Numbered from the stretch's first letter, positions 1-9,994 are shown. The stretch is DNA of 64,000 nt from Paludibacter sp. 47-17 (GCA_001898935.1 MKVT01000014.1:124001-188000); one strand, 5' to 3'. The notes: generated from the sequence alone by a model not told the origin. Numbers and translations are program-made.

Positions 1-88
1 TATTGGATTATTAATTATCTCCGGGTGTATCAGGATAATAAAAACAGCTATTCGCAACCAACTAATCGTCGGTCGGCGCTACAAAAAC

Positions 89-904
89 TCATCTTTTGCG
101 TGATCGCACCAGCGACCATTTCGACACCGGCAGCTGTTTCTGTTCCGACAGCAACTCAGCCACGATACGGGCATTGAGCTGGGCACCGGCATAAGAAGTG
201 TGGGTATGGTCGCCATGAAACATGAGTTGAACCAGTTTTTTACCCATACTTTCGTACTCGGTGGCAATGCGATCGTTCAGATCGATATAGATGCCCTTTT
301 CCATGGCCGCCGCTTCTTTCGACCATTGGCCGAAACCCTCGGTATTACGGATAATCTGCGTACTGTCGAGCGTCACGAAATTATTCCGGGGAATATGTGA
401 AAAAACAATCGGTATGGCTTTTTTAGCTTTAGCTTCACGAACGTATTTGCGCATGTACCAACCAAACGAATGCACCGTATCGGGCAGTTGCGTACTTTCC
501 ATGACCACCACCGTATCGCAGTCGTGGTTGCCTTTGAGCGACGCCCGGGCACGGCCGGTATTCAGCGGACCCGAATCGTTGTGGCCGAACTGAATCAGCA
601 CATAATCGCCGGGCTGGAGCTGATCGAGCACCCGCTTCCAGCGTCCTTCACTGATAAACGTACGGCTGCTGCGGCCTCCCATCGCATGATTATCGAACCT
701 CACCTGCGTGGTGTCAAAATATTGCCAGAGGAAACTCCCCCACCCCCACTGTCCGTTACTTCCATCGCCGCGACCGTTTTTCACCGTCGAATCGCCAATC
801 ATAAAAACAGTTGGTTTACTTTTCTTTTTCCCGGCAGCTACCGGTTCTACCGCTGCCCCCATCATCAGGAATGCCACGATAGCCATCCATATCCATTTTT
901 TCAT
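89..904 (-). CDS. Rhamnogalacturonan acetylesterase-like SGNH hydrolase (CE12 type)
   Basis: Secreted esterase predicted to remove acetyl groups from rhamnogalacturonan, the branched pectin backbone. The 271-residue protein starts at MKKWIW, giving a hydrophobic signal peptide ending near residue 24; the longer in-frame extension adds only charged residues before it. SGNH blocks are visible: GDST with Ser39 as nucleophile, a conserved Gly in the NHAMGGRSSR stretch, FGHND with the block III Asn, and GDHTHTS near the C terminus supplying Asp and His. The GRSSRTF segment after block II is typical of the CE12 branch. It is divergent from the GH42 gene. Acetyl-pectin as substrate is inferred from the family; xylan or other acetyl esters remain possible. 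Confidence 0.85.
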   Translation of the reverse strand: MKKWIWMAIVAFLMMGAAVEPVAAGKKKSKPTVFMIGDSTVKNGRGDGSNGQWGWGSFLWQYFDTTQVRFDNHAMGGRSSRTFISEGRWKRVLDQLQPGDYVLIQFGHNDSGPLNTGRARASLKGNHDCDTVVVMESTQLPDTVHSFGWYMRKYVREAKAKKAIPIVFSHIPRNNFVTLDSTQIIRNTEGFGQWSKEAAAMEKGIYIDLNDRIATEYESMGKKLVQLMFHGDHTHTSYAGAQLNARIVAELLSEQKQLPVSKWSLVRSRKR

Positions 905-1011
905 TGGTATCTTAATTTTTAAATAAATCAATTGGGAATACAAAAAAAATAATAAAAAGTAAGACTATCAAGTCCGAAGACCTAAAAACCAGAAATCTGC
1001 AACACACTCCA

Positions 1012-1072
1012 TACCTTTGTACTATATTCCATGCCCGAACACCTCCCCGACAGGCGAAAAGCTGTATATTTG
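1012..1072 (+). promoter_or_regulatory. Candidate -7 boxes for the GH42 gene
   Basis: Two matches to the Bacteroidota -7 box TAnnTTTG lie upstream of the GH42 start: TACCTTTG at 1012-1019 and TATATTTG at 1065-1072. Neither has a clear TTTG at the usual 19-21 nt upstream spacing, so which one is used cannot be decided. Confidence 0.35.
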
Positions 1073-1106
1073 CGGAAGTAAATATCCCTTAAAAACAGTA
1101 TATACC

Positions 1107-3185
1107 ATGCGTAGTTTAGTACTTATCGGTCTGATAGCAGCCCTTGTTGGTCTGCAAGCCGAAAATCCTTTTTTTGCTCCCGAAAAGCTCACCGAAACAG
1201 GTGTTTATTATTATCCCGAAGCCTGGGATCCGGCTCAATGGGACCGCGATTTGAAGAAAATGGCCGATATGGGATTCGAATTCACCCATTTCGGCGAATT
1301 TGCCTGGGCGCAGATGGAGCCTGCGGAAGGCAGGTACGATTTCGGCTGGCTCGACAAAGCCCTGGAGCTTGCTCACAAAAACGGATTGAAAGTGATCCTG
1401 TGTACACCGGTAGCAACGCCTCCGGTATGGCTGGTGCGTAAATATCCCGAAGTGCTGGTGAAGATGGCCGACGGACAGCTGGCACAACACGGCACCCGGG
1501 CACATTATTCGTGGTCGAGCCCCAAATACCGGGAACTGACTTCACGCATTGTAGAAGAACTGGGCAAACGGTATGGCAACGATCCCAGGGTGTGGGGATG
1601 GCAACTCGATAATGAACCTTCGCATTACGGAACGATCGATTACAGCGATGCGGCTCAGGAGGCGTTCAGGCAGTGGTTACAAAAAAAATACGGAACCATC
1701 GGCGCCTTGAACAAGGCCTGGGGAACCGCCTTTTGGTCGGGCCTGTATGCTTCTTTTTCGGAAATCGAGCTTCCGAACCCGACCCGCTTGTATTCAGGAA
1801 TAGCTTCGCCCACCTCGATGGTCGATATGAAACGTTTTCATGCCGACGAAGCCGCAGCCTTTTTAAGCCTGCAAAACCAATTGCTGAAAAAGCATTTGTC
1901 GCCGAAGCAATTCGTCACCACCAATTTCATGCACGAATACACCAATGTGGACCCCTGGCGCAGTACCGATCTCGATTTTATAAGTTACACAGCCTATTTG
2001 GTGGCCGGGCATAACAAAGGCGTAGGCCCTCAGGGTTTCCGGATGGGCGACCCCTGGCGAATTTCGTTTGCCAACGATTTTTTCAATACCCTGAACGGCA
2101 TTACGGGCGTAATGGAATTGCAACCCGGACAGGTTAACTGGGGCCGAATCAATCCGCAACCCTATCCGGGGGTGGTACGGTCGTGGCTGTGGAATGCCTT
2201 TGCAGGAGGGTTGAAGTTTATCTGTTCGTACCGCTTTCGACAGCCGCTGTATGGTGGCGAACAATTTCACTACGGCATGGTAGGCACCGACGGGATTACC
2301 GAATCGACCGGAGGTAAGCAGTACCGGCAGTTTATGACCGAGTTGCGCGAACTGCGCAAACACTACAAACCCGGTTCCCCGATGCCGGCCGAATACGCCG
2401 CCCGTACCACGGCCATTCTTTACAATGTGGAAAACCTGTGGGAAACCAGCATTCAGCCACAAACCTACCAATGGGATCAGAAAGCCTTCACCTTTAAATA
2501 TTACGGAACATTAAAGACGCTATCGGTTCCGGTGAAATTTGTCCGCGAAAACGATGATCTTTCCCCATATCCCTATGTGGTAATCCCCGCCTACCAGATG
2601 GTATCGCCCGAATTGGTACACGAATGGGAAAAATACGCCCGCAACGGCGGCCACCTGATTATTACCCTGCGTACAGGTTTAAAAGATAAAAACGGACATT
2701 TTTTCGAAGCACCCTGGGCGAATACGATTCGTTCGCTCATCGGCGCCACGATTAAGATGAACGATATGCTCGATGGCACCATGCAGGCACGGGTAAGCAT
2801 GGACAACAAGACTTACACATGGAACAACTGGGGCGATATGCTCGAACCCGGACAGGGAGCCGAAAGCTGGGCCACCTATGCCGATCAGTTTTACGCAGGC
2901 AGGAGTGCGGTGATCCACCGGAAACTGGGCAAAGGAACGGTCACCTACATCGGCACCGATACCGACGATGGACTGCTGGAAAAGGACGTTTTCAAAAAAG
3001 TGTACACCAGTACGGGCGTCACGGTGAAAGAATTACCCGAAGGCGTGATTGTAAACTGGCGCGATGGGTTTTGGGTTGTCAATAATTATTCGTCGGAAAT
3101 GGTGAATTACACCCTACCGCTGTCGGCCACGGTATTGGTCGGCAGCAGTGCGATCGCCCCGGCAGGGGTGTTGGTGTACCGCTAA
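1107..3185 (+). CDS. GH42 family beta-galactosidase, secreted
   Basis: Retaining beta-galactosidase of family GH42, 692 residues, predicted to act on beta-galactosides such as short galactan chains from pectin side chains. The start at MRSLVL gives a signal peptide of about 18 residues; a longer in-frame extension upstream lacks secretion character and covers the second candidate promoter box. The N-terminal TIM barrel begins with the GVYYYPEAW stretch typical of the family. The acid/base Glu170 is in QLDNEPSHYG and the probable nucleophile Glu337 is in VMELQPGQ. A glutamine-amidotransferase-like trimerisation domain follows from about residue 430, then a short beta domain. It ends at a bidirectional terminator shared with the convergent LamG gene. 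Confidence 0.88.
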   Translation: MRSLVLIGLIAALVGLQAENPFFAPEKLTETGVYYYPEAWDPAQWDRDLKKMADMGFEFTHFGEFAWAQMEPAEGRYDFGWLDKALELAHKNGLKVILCTPVATPPVWLVRKYPEVLVKMADGQLAQHGTRAHYSWSSPKYRELTSRIVEELGKRYGNDPRVWGWQLDNEPSHYGTIDYSDAAQEAFRQWLQKKYGTIGALNKAWGTAFWSGLYASFSEIELPNPTRLYSGIASPTSMVDMKRFHADEAAAFLSLQNQLLKKHLSPKQFVTTNFMHEYTNVDPWRSTDLDFISYTAYLVAGHNKGVGPQGFRMGDPWRISFANDFFNTLNGITGVMELQPGQVNWGRINPQPYPGVVRSWLWNAFAGGLKFICSYRFRQPLYGGEQFHYGMVGTDGITESTGGKQYRQFMTELRELRKHYKPGSPMPAEYAARTTAILYNVENLWETSIQPQTYQWDQKAFTFKYYGTLKTLSVPVKFVRENDDLSPYPYVVIPAYQMVSPELVHEWEKYARNGGHLIITLRTGLKDKNGHFFEAPWANTIRSLIGATIKMNDMLDGTMQARVSMDNKTYTWNNWGDMLEPGQGAESWATYADQFYAGRSAVIHRKLGKGTVTYIGTDTDDGLLEKDVFKKVYTSTGVTVKELPEGVIVNWRDGFWVVNNYSSEMVNYTLPLSATVLVGSSAIAPAGVLVYR

Positions 3186-3233
3186 AAAGAACTCCGCTTC
3201 GTTCGATGAATCTTGACGAAGCGGAGTTCTTTT
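3185..3233. terminator. Bidirectional intrinsic terminator between the GH42 and LamG genes
   Basis: Two perfectly complementary 17-nt arms (3185-3201 and 3217-3233) surround a 15-nt loop, with A-rich left and T-rich right ends. It begins at the GH42 stop codon and lies 15 nt from the stop of the convergent gene, so it can serve both. Confidence 0.8.
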
Positions 3234-3248
3234 AAAGTCGAGGTAATT

Positions 3249-4184
3249 TTATTTAATCACTTTCAGCGTCTTTACGCTTCCATCGCTGTACACCGCACGA
3301 CGGATATAGCTACCCTTATCCAATTCGTTCAACTTTACAGTTTCTTTCGTACCGTTCAGATTGAAATACTCTTCCGAAACCAGCACCTGATCCTGCACTT
3401 CGCCCGGCAATGCAGTACTGAGCGATTTTGCCGTGCGGATGGCATTGATTTGTTCTGCCGTCAGAGCACTGGCATAAACTGCCACATCGTCGAATTTGTA
3501 GGCCGGATCGGGATCGGCCCAGTTCCAGGCCTGGTTTCCACCCAGGGCGATGTATTTAAGCTCCGAACCATTGGTAAACATGCCGGCAACTACCTGACCT
3601 GCGGTTACTCCGTCGATATTCCATTCGTTCTCGATCACTCCATCCACATATATTTTTACATTGGTAGGAGTAAACACAGCGGTATAGTAGTGCCATGCAT
3701 TATCGTCGAGCCATACGGTAGAAGCTTTGTTGACGCCCTTTACGTTCTGAGCATCCACCAGGTCGGTCCACCCGGCCACATTCACTTGTGCTACCAGGCG
3801 CGATTGCAGCACCATCATGGGCCAGGTATTGGCATTGTTGATGGGAGCGGCGCCGTAGGCCGAAAACAACGGAGTCCAGAAATAATCGACTGCCGATCCT
3901 TTGTTGACCCAGAAACCGATCGAAACGGCTTGTTGGGCGGATGCCTGCAAATCGGCAAAAACATCTGCGGGTAACAACAGGTAATTGGCACGAATGGCTT
4001 GCCCGCCTGCTGCATTGTGAAATACTTTTCCGAAACCGGGAGTCGCGTCGTCGACAATCGCACCGTTTCCTACAATAGTGGCATCGCCCGCCCCACTTTC
4101 AAAGGTATTCGAATAGATAACCGTTTGTGCGCCGACAACCGTTGTAGTCAACAGCGCTAATGCGAAAAAGTAAAATTTTTTCAT
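3249..4184 (-). CDS. Secreted LamG/concanavalin-like lectin-fold protein with Por-type C-terminal tail
   Basis: A 311-residue exported protein starting MKKFYFFALALL with a cleavable signal ending near AQ at residue 20. Residues about 25-240 look like a single laminin-G/concanavalin jelly-roll: a TFESG opening strand, the W-H-Y-T-A-V-F strand, KIYVDG and DDVAVYASAL, all typical of LamG_3 proteins. The last 35 residues (from YFNLNG to VKTLKVIK) resemble a C-terminal sorting tail with the pattern L-x2-G-x-Y-I and D-G-x-V-K-T. No catalytic residues are evident, so a glycan-binding role is inferred from the fold and the neighbouring glycosidases. It is divergent from the GH16 gene. Confidence 0.65.
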   Translation of the reverse strand: MKKFYFFALALLTTTVVGAQTVIYSNTFESGAGDATIVGNGAIVDDATPGFGKVFHNAAGGQAIRANYLLLPADVFADLQASAQQAVSIGFWVNKGSAVDYFWTPLFSAYGAAPINNANTWPMMVLQSRLVAQVNVAGWTDLVDAQNVKGVNKASTVWLDDNAWHYYTAVFTPTNVKIYVDGVIENEWNIDGVTAGQVVAGMFTNGSELKYIALGGNQAWNWADPDPAYKFDDVAVYASALTAEQINAIRTAKSLSTALPGEVQDQVLVSEEYFNLNGTKETVKLNELDKGSYIRRAVYSDGSVKTLKVIK

Positions 4185-4220
4185 GATGTATTGTTTTTTT
4201 TAAGATTAATAACATGGAAA

Positions 4221-4228
4221 CAAAAATA
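4221..4228 (-). promoter_or_regulatory. -7 box for the LamG gene
   Basis: TATTTTTG on the minus strand matches TAnnTTTG, 37 nt upstream of the start codon. No convincing upstream TTTG was found. Confidence 0.4.
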
Positions 4229-4328
4229 ACAGCATTTAAAATACCACGTGCGGATGAATTCGCAAATGCGGTGGATTTTTGTGTATTCAAATAACTATCT
4301 TCTGCATCAATTATTCAAATAAAAACAC

Positions 4329-4336
4329 TATTTTTG
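4329..4336 (+). promoter_or_regulatory. -7 box for the GH16-GH2 operon
   Basis: TATTTTTG matches TAnnTTTG and sits 58 nt upstream of the GH16 start codon in the divergent intergenic region, back to back with the LamG box. Confidence 0.4.
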
Positions 4337-4394
4337 CCCAGATAATAAAATTATCCGTAAATTCGAATAAAATCAATAAAATATTACAACAACA

Positions 4395-5936
4395 ATGCGT
4401 CCGATTGCCGTTTTATTTTTGCTTTTCGGGATTATCTCCGGGAACCTCCGTGCACAATCGTCCACCGGGTGGAAATTAATTTTTGAAGACGAATTTGAAG
4501 GATCCTCCTTCGATACACAAAGCTGGAGCTATTGCAAACGCGGTACTCCCGACTGGAACAAGTACCTGGTGAGTTCGCCTCAAACCGTACAGGTCGAAAA
4601 CGGAGTATTGAAAGTAAGAGCCATCAAAAACACCAATACTGCGGCCGACCCCGCCCCCTACCTGACCGGGGGAATCGAGAGCAGAGGTAAATTTAATTTC
4701 AAATACGGAAGAGCCGAAATACGCGCAAAGTTCGACAACGGACAAGGCTCATGGCCTGCTATCTGGATGATGCCCGAAAACAATATTGGCGGTTGGCCTG
4801 CAGGCGGGGAAATCGACATCATGGAACACCTGAACGCCGACAATCTGATTTACCAGACCGTACACTCGGCCTACACCTACACAGCCGGCTATAAAAACAA
4901 TCCTCCCAGCACAAAAACAGTCCCCATCAACAAAGACGACTGGAATGTGTACGGATTCAACTGGTACCCCGACCGTATCGAGTTTACGCTGAATGGCAGC
5001 ATCACCTACACCTACCCGCGCATCGAAACCTCTGTAGCCGGCCAATGGCCGTTCGATAAAGAATTCTACTTTATTTTGAACATGGCCGCAGGCGGATCAT
5101 GGGGCGGACCGGTAACCGACAGCCACTTACCATTCGAAATGCAGGTCGACTGGGTGCGGGTCTATCAACCGGAAAACGAATTCCCTTACTCGATTCCCGA
5201 TTGGAACTCGTCCAAAACTCCGAACGATATCTACTGGCAGCACACTTACCTTCAGTCGATCGCGGTTAATGGGGCCGAAACAGCCTATCGATACACAGCA
5301 TCCCAACGTCCGGCATCGTATTACTCGCTACTTGCCGATACTTTGAAGGTATATCCCGACAAACCCTTCGAGCTGTCGGCAGAAGCATTTTCGCTGGGCG
5401 CTTACTCCACATCAGTAGTAAAGCAGGACCTGCGTTATACCTGCGCCTATATTTTTGCCGATTTCGACGGCGACCGCTACTTCGAAACCACATTGCCCCG
5501 GGTAGGAAAAATACCGCCGGCCGACAGCAAAGGCGGAAACATGGAAACCCTATCCGTACAAGCGTCGATGCAATCGAAATCCAACCATCTGAACAAAACA
5601 GGCCGCATACGGTTAATCTATCACAATGCCTGGTTCAACCGCGCCGATGCATCTTCTCCGGTTTACGAAGGCCTCGTTTACGACATTCCGCTTCGCACGA
5701 TAGCCGTAAAAACATCGACTTCAGACATCCTGCTCCCCGAAAAAATCAGCCGGGCCGGAAATATACTCACCATCACCAACGCGATGTCGTCGACGCTGAT
5801 TATTTTCGACCTCACCGGCAAACAAATACATAACGAACTCATAAACGATAATCTAAAAGAACTTTCCGTCCCCGGACACCCCCTTATCCTTCAAATCATC
5901 CGACCCGACGGAAGTTCGGCATCACAACTTATCTAA
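4395..5936 (+). CDS. GH16 family endo-glycosidase with C-terminal sorting-like tail
   Basis: Secreted GH16 enzyme (513 residues), predicted to cleave beta-1,3- or mixed beta-1,3/1,4-glucans, or possibly galactans. A signal peptide covers about residues 1-20. The GH16 domain spans about 24-260. The signature GEIDIMEH places the nucleophile Glu139, the assisting Asp141 and the acid/base Glu144 as expected. Residues about 330-440 form a second beta-rich domain with DFDGDRYFETT, reminiscent of GEVED-type domains. The C-terminal 70 residues resemble a Por tail (IIFDLTGKQIHN), although the usual closing motif is degenerate. It lies 20 nt before the GH2 gene on the same strand, implying co-transcription. 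Substrate cannot be set from sequence: laminarin is the common case, but the beta-galactosidase neighbours make a galactan plausible. Confidence 0.85.
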   Translation: MRPIAVLFLLFGIISGNLRAQSSTGWKLIFEDEFEGSSFDTQSWSYCKRGTPDWNKYLVSSPQTVQVENGVLKVRAIKNTNTAADPAPYLTGGIESRGKFNFKYGRAEIRAKFDNGQGSWPAIWMMPENNIGGWPAGGEIDIMEHLNADNLIYQTVHSAYTYTAGYKNNPPSTKTVPINKDDWNVYGFNWYPDRIEFTLNGSITYTYPRIETSVAGQWPFDKEFYFILNMAAGGSWGGPVTDSHLPFEMQVDWVRVYQPENEFPYSIPDWNSSKTPNDIYWQHTYLQSIAVNGAETAYRYTASQRPASYYSLLADTLKVYPDKPFELSAEAFSLGAYSTSVVKQDLRYTCAYIFADFDGDRYFETTLPRVGKIPPADSKGGNMETLSVQASMQSKSNHLNKTGRIRLIYHNAWFNRADASSPVYEGLVYDIPLRTIAVKTSTSDILLPEKISRAGNILTITNAMSSTLIIFDLTGKQIHNELINDNLKELSVPGHPLILQIIRPDGSSASQLI

Positions 5937-5956
5937 CAAACACAATCAAATTTCCA

Positions 5957-8900
5957 ATGAAAAAAATCTCTTCCGTACTGCTACTCTGCTGCTTCATTGT
6001 AGGCGCATCGGCCACACCGGCGCTGAAAGGGTTCCGGTATGCCCGCGAACTGGCCCCCGCCGGTAACGAATGGGAATCGCCTGAGTATTTATCGCTCAAC
6101 AAAGAACAACCCCGCGCCTGGTTCTTCTCGTTTCAGGATGCCGAATCGGCACGCAAAGTACTGCCCGAAAATTCGTCGTATTATTTGTCGCTCAATGGTA
6201 ACTGGAAATTCAATTTCGTCAAAACACCCGATCGGCGGCCAAAAGAATTCTACCTGCCTTCGTACGATGTTTCGGGATGGGACGAAATAACGGTGCCCTC
6301 CAGCTGGCAGATCTATGGCATCCAGAAAGACGGAAGTCTGAAATACGGGGTACCTATCTATGTAAATCAACCGGTTATCTTCCAGCACAGCGTGCGTGTC
6401 GACGACTGGCGCGGAGGGGTCATGCGCACCCCACCCACCCACTGGACCACCTACGAATATCGCAACGAAGTGGGTTCCTATCGTCGCGATGTCGAAATTC
6501 CCGCTCAGTGGGACGGCCGCGAAATATTTATCAGTTTCGACGGTGTCGATTCCTTCTTCTACCTCTGGATCAATGGGGTATATGTCGGTTTTTCGAAGAA
6601 TTCGCGCAATACTGCCAGCTTCAACATTACCCCATTTCTGAAAAAAGGGAAAAACACAATTGCCGCCGAAGTGTACCGCAGCTCCGACGGCTCGTTCCTC
6701 GAAGCTCAGGATATGTTCCGGTTGTCGGGCATTTTCCGGACAGTGGCATTGTATTCCACTCCGAAGGTGCAGATTCGCGATCTGCAGGTATTTCCCGACC
6801 TGGAAAACAACTACAAGGAGGGTAAAATTATAGTAAAAGCTGAAATACGCAATTACGATAAAAAAGCAGCCAAAGATTACACCATCAGTTATTCGTTGTA
6901 CGAAAACAAGTTGTATTCCGACGAAAACGGACCGGTGGGCGGCGTTGCTGCAACGGCAACCGTACGACCTGTGGCGCCGGGAGCTATCGTCGCTGCCGAT
7001 ATCGCCGAGCTTCGCCTGTCGAATCCCAAAAAATGGTCGGCCGAACACCCCTATCGCTACACCCTGGTAGCACAGCTGAAGGATAAAAAAGGGAAAGTGG
7101 TTGAAACAGTCTCCACCTATATGGGATTTGCTAAAGTAGAAGTAAAAGATACGAAAGCCGAAGACGATGAATTCGGATTGGCCGGACGTTACTACTACGT
7201 CAACGGCAAAACCGTCAAACTGAAAGGGGTGAACCGCCACGAAACCAACCCTGCGGTCGGACATGCCATTACCCGCAAGCATATGGAGGCCGAAATCATG
7301 CTGATGAAAAAAGCCAACATCAATCATGTACGCAATGCGCATTATACCGACGATCCGTATTGGTACTACCTCTGCAACAAATACGGTATCTACCTCGAAG
7401 ACGAAGCTAATATCGAATCGCACCAATATTACTACGGAGCAGCTTCGCTTTCGCATCCGAAAGAATGGGAAGCAGCCCATGTAGCCCGTGTAATGGAAAT
7501 GGTATATGCCAATATCAACAATCCGTCGATCGTAATCTGGTCGCTGGGCAACGAGGCTGGTCCGGGCAAAAACTTCGTTGCAGCTTACAACGCGTTGAAA
7601 GCGGTCGACACGACACGTCCGGTGCAATACGAACGCAACAACGACATCGTGGATATTGGCTCCAACCAATACCCGTCGATCGCCTGGGTGAACGGAGCCG
7701 TAAAAGGAAAGTATACGATCAAATACCCGTTCCATATTTCCGAATACGCCCACTCTATGGGCAATGCATGCGGTAACCTTGTGGATTACTGGAACGCCAT
7801 GGAAAGTACCAACTTCTTTATGGGCGGAGCCATCTGGGACTGGGTAGACCAGTCGATGTACAATTACACCAAAGAGGGTCGCCGATACCTGGCGTATGGC
7901 GGCGATTTCGGCGACACTCCCAACGACGGACAATTCGTGATGAACGGAATCGTATTTGGCGACCTGGAACCCAAACCCCAATATTATGAGGTTAAAAAAG
8001 TGTATCAGCACATCGGCACCACCGCAAAGGATCTGATGAAAGGATCGATCGAAGTCGCCAACAAATACTATTTTAAAGACCTGGCCGATTACGAACTCCG
8101 TTGGGCCCTTTACGAGAATGGCATCGAAAGTAAACAAGGAGTGGTGCAACTCCCCTTTATCGGTCCAAGATCGAAAGCGGTTATAAAATTACCATTGTCG
8201 ACCGGAAATTTAAAGCCGGCCGCCGAATATTTTGTAAAAGTGCAATACCTCCTCAAAAAAGATCAGCCCTGGGCCGCTAAAGGATACGTTCAGGCCGAAG
8301 AACAACTCAAACTGAAAGATGCCGATGCTCGTCCTGCGTTGGCCGGGGTGGCCCGCGCAACAACGACGGTCAAACCATCGATGAGCGATGGCGCCGACGG
8401 CAGTAAAATTATTCGGGGTCAGCAGTTTGAACTTCGTTTCGACACTAAAACCGGAACAATTCACCAGTTGAACTACGGCGGCGAACAGATTATCGCGCCC
8501 GGCAACGGACCCAAACTGAATGCGCTCCGTGCCTTTGTCAACAACGACAACTGGTTCTACAGCCAGTGGTTCGAACGCGGGCTCCACAACCTGCGCCATA
8601 AAGCGATCAGCAGTCATTTCACCACCAAACCCGACGGCGCTATCGTCGCTGCCTTTACCGTTGAATCGCAGGCCCCCAATGCCGCACGTATCCACGGAGG
8701 CACCAGCTCGGGTAAAAACACCATCGAAGAACTCCTCAACCGGCCTTTCGGCGACAACGACTTCAAATTCACCACCGACCAGGTGTGGACCATTTACCCC
8801 GATGGTTCGGTAGAACTGCAGGCCAGCATCAGCTCCAATCAGGAGGGCTTGATCCTGCCTCGCCTGGGCTATATCATGAAAATTCCGCAGCGCTACGAAA

Positions 8901-9982
8901 ACTTCAGCTATTACGGTCGCGGTCCGATCGACAACTACCCCGACCGGAAGAGCGGACAATTTATCGAACTGCATAAAAGTACTGTAAAAGACGAATTTGT
9001 CAATTTCCCTAAACCACAGGACATGGGCAACCACGAAGAGGTACGCTGGACAGCGCTTACCGACAATGCCGGCAACGGAGCTGTATTTATAGCAGCCGGT
9101 ACGCACATGTCGGCAACGGCCCTACAGTATTCAGCTGTCGATATGATTTTAGCCTCCCACCCTCATCAGTTACCTCCGGCCGGCGACACCTACCTGCAGC
9201 TCGATGCGGCAGTGACCGGACTTGGCGGCAACAGCTGCGGACAGGGCGGCCCGCTCGAACACGACCGGGTGCGGGCAGTACAACAAAATTTCGGTTTTAT
9301 AATTCGCCCTGCCGGAACCAACATCAGCGAAACGGCCCAGGTGGCCGCCTCCGGCGAAGTACCCCTGAGCATTACCCGCAACCGGACTGGCGAAGTATCG
9401 CTCAGTACCAGTAAAGCATTGGCAAAAATGAGCTATTCGGTCAACAAAGGAAAAGCACGCCCGTATACGACCGTGATTCCATTGCGCGAAGGTGGCGAAA
9501 TCACCGCCTGGTTTACCGATAATCCGGAACTTAAAACCACCCGGCGATTCCCGCGCATCGAAAACATTCCCACTACTGTTATTTTCGCGAGCAGCGTGGA
9601 AGCCGGAGAAGGCGATGCCAATCACCTGACCGACGGCGACCCGAACACCAAGTGGCACACCATGTATTCGGTTACGGTGGCTAAGCACCCGCATTGGGTC
9701 GATCTGGATGCCGGCGAAGTGAAATCGATAAAAGGATTCACCTATCTCCCCCGCACCGACGGCTCCAACGGTAATGTAAAAGATTATTCCATTCACATCA
9801 GCATGGACGGCAAAGAATGGGGCGAACCGGTGATAAAGGACCGTTTCGACAATAATCAAAACGAAAAGAAAGTGTTGTTCGGCAAGCCGGTAAAAGGACG
9901 TTACATTCGCTTCACGGCATTGAGCGAACAATCGGGCCAGGACTTCGCTTCCGGCGCCGAAATCACCATCCTGGCCGAATAA
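5957..9982 (+). CDS. GH2 family beta-galactosidase (LacZ-like) with C-terminal F5/8 type C domain
   Basis: A 1341-residue exported exo-acting beta-galactosidase of the LacZ type. It has a signal peptide at 1-19 and a jelly-roll sugar-binding domain to about 280. An Ig-like domain follows, then the TIM barrel at about 395-690, a further beta domain, and the LacZ small-chain domain at about 815-1105. The acid/base Glu533 is in WSLGNEAG and the nucleophile Glu596 is in HISEYAHSMGN. Beyond the usual ~1030-residue LacZ length is a discoidin (F5/8C) domain at about 1212-1341, with DGDPNTKWHT and GRYIRF, which normally binds glycans. It follows GH16 by 20 nt and ends just before a terminator. Anchoring to insoluble or branched galactan is inferred from the added domain. 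Confidence 0.9.
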   Translation: MKKISSVLLLCCFIVGASATPALKGFRYARELAPAGNEWESPEYLSLNKEQPRAWFFSFQDAESARKVLPENSSYYLSLNGNWKFNFVKTPDRRPKEFYLPSYDVSGWDEITVPSSWQIYGIQKDGSLKYGVPIYVNQPVIFQHSVRVDDWRGGVMRTPPTHWTTYEYRNEVGSYRRDVEIPAQWDGREIFISFDGVDSFFYLWINGVYVGFSKNSRNTASFNITPFLKKGKNTIAAEVYRSSDGSFLEAQDMFRLSGIFRTVALYSTPKVQIRDLQVFPDLENNYKEGKIIVKAEIRNYDKKAAKDYTISYSLYENKLYSDENGPVGGVAATATVRPVAPGAIVAADIAELRLSNPKKWSAEHPYRYTLVAQLKDKKGKVVETVSTYMGFAKVEVKDTKAEDDEFGLAGRYYYVNGKTVKLKGVNRHETNPAVGHAITRKHMEAEIMLMKKANINHVRNAHYTDDPYWYYLCNKYGIYLEDEANIESHQYYYGAASLSHPKEWEAAHVARVMEMVYANINNPSIVIWSLGNEAGPGKNFVAAYNALKAVDTTRPVQYERNNDIVDIGSNQYPSIAWVNGAVKGKYTIKYPFHISEYAHSMGNACGNLVDYWNAMESTNFFMGGAIWDWVDQSMYNYTKEGRRYLAYGGDFGDTPNDGQFVMNGIVFGDLEPKPQYYEVKKVYQHIGTTAKDLMKGSIEVANKYYFKDLADYELRWALYENGIESKQGVVQLPFIGPRSKAVIKLPLSTGNLKPAAEYFVKVQYLLKKDQPWAAKGYVQAEEQLKLKDADARPALAGVARATTTVKPSMSDGADGSKIIRGQQFELRFDTKTGTIHQLNYGGEQIIAPGNGPKLNALRAFVNNDNWFYSQWFERGLHNLRHKAISSHFTTKPDGAIVAAFTVESQAPNAARIHGGTSSGKNTIEELLNRPFGDNDFKFTTDQVWTIYPDGSVELQASISSNQEGLILPRLGYIMKIPQRYENFSYYGRGPIDNYPDRKSGQFIELHKSTVKDEFVNFPKPQDMGNHEEVRWTALTDNAGNGAVFIAAGTHMSATALQYSAVDMILASHPHQLPPAGDTYLQLDAAVTGLGGNSCGQGGPLEHDRVRAVQQNFGFIIRPAGTNISETAQVAASGEVPLSITRNRTGEVSLSTSKALAKMSYSVNKGKARPYTTVIPLREGGEITAWFTDNPELKTTRRFPRIENIPTTVIFASSVEAGEGDANHLTDGDPNTKWHTMYSVTVAKHPHWVDLDAGEVKSIKGFTYLPRTDGSNGNVKDYSIHISMDGKEWGEPVIKDRFDNNQNEKKVLFGKPVKGRYIRFTALSEQSGQDFASGAEITILAE

Positions 9983-9994
9983 AACCACCAACTG

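Noticed and set aside
200-922. Several plus-strand open frames opposite the esterase gene
   Set aside because: They lie wholly antisense to a gene with clear SGNH motifs and show no domain pattern.
1017-1106. N-terminal extension of the GH42 protein
   Set aside because: The extension lacks secretion character and covers a -7 box; the start at 1107 begins a normal signal peptide.
3953-4063. Small minus-strand frames overlapping the LamG gene
   Set aside because: They are alternative frames of a gene with a good signal peptide and fold pattern.
6089-8149. A 686-codon minus-strand open frame inside the GH2 gene
   Set aside because: Its translation has no recognisable motif and it is fully antisense to the GH2 gene with both catalytic residues; long antisense frames are expected at this codon usage.
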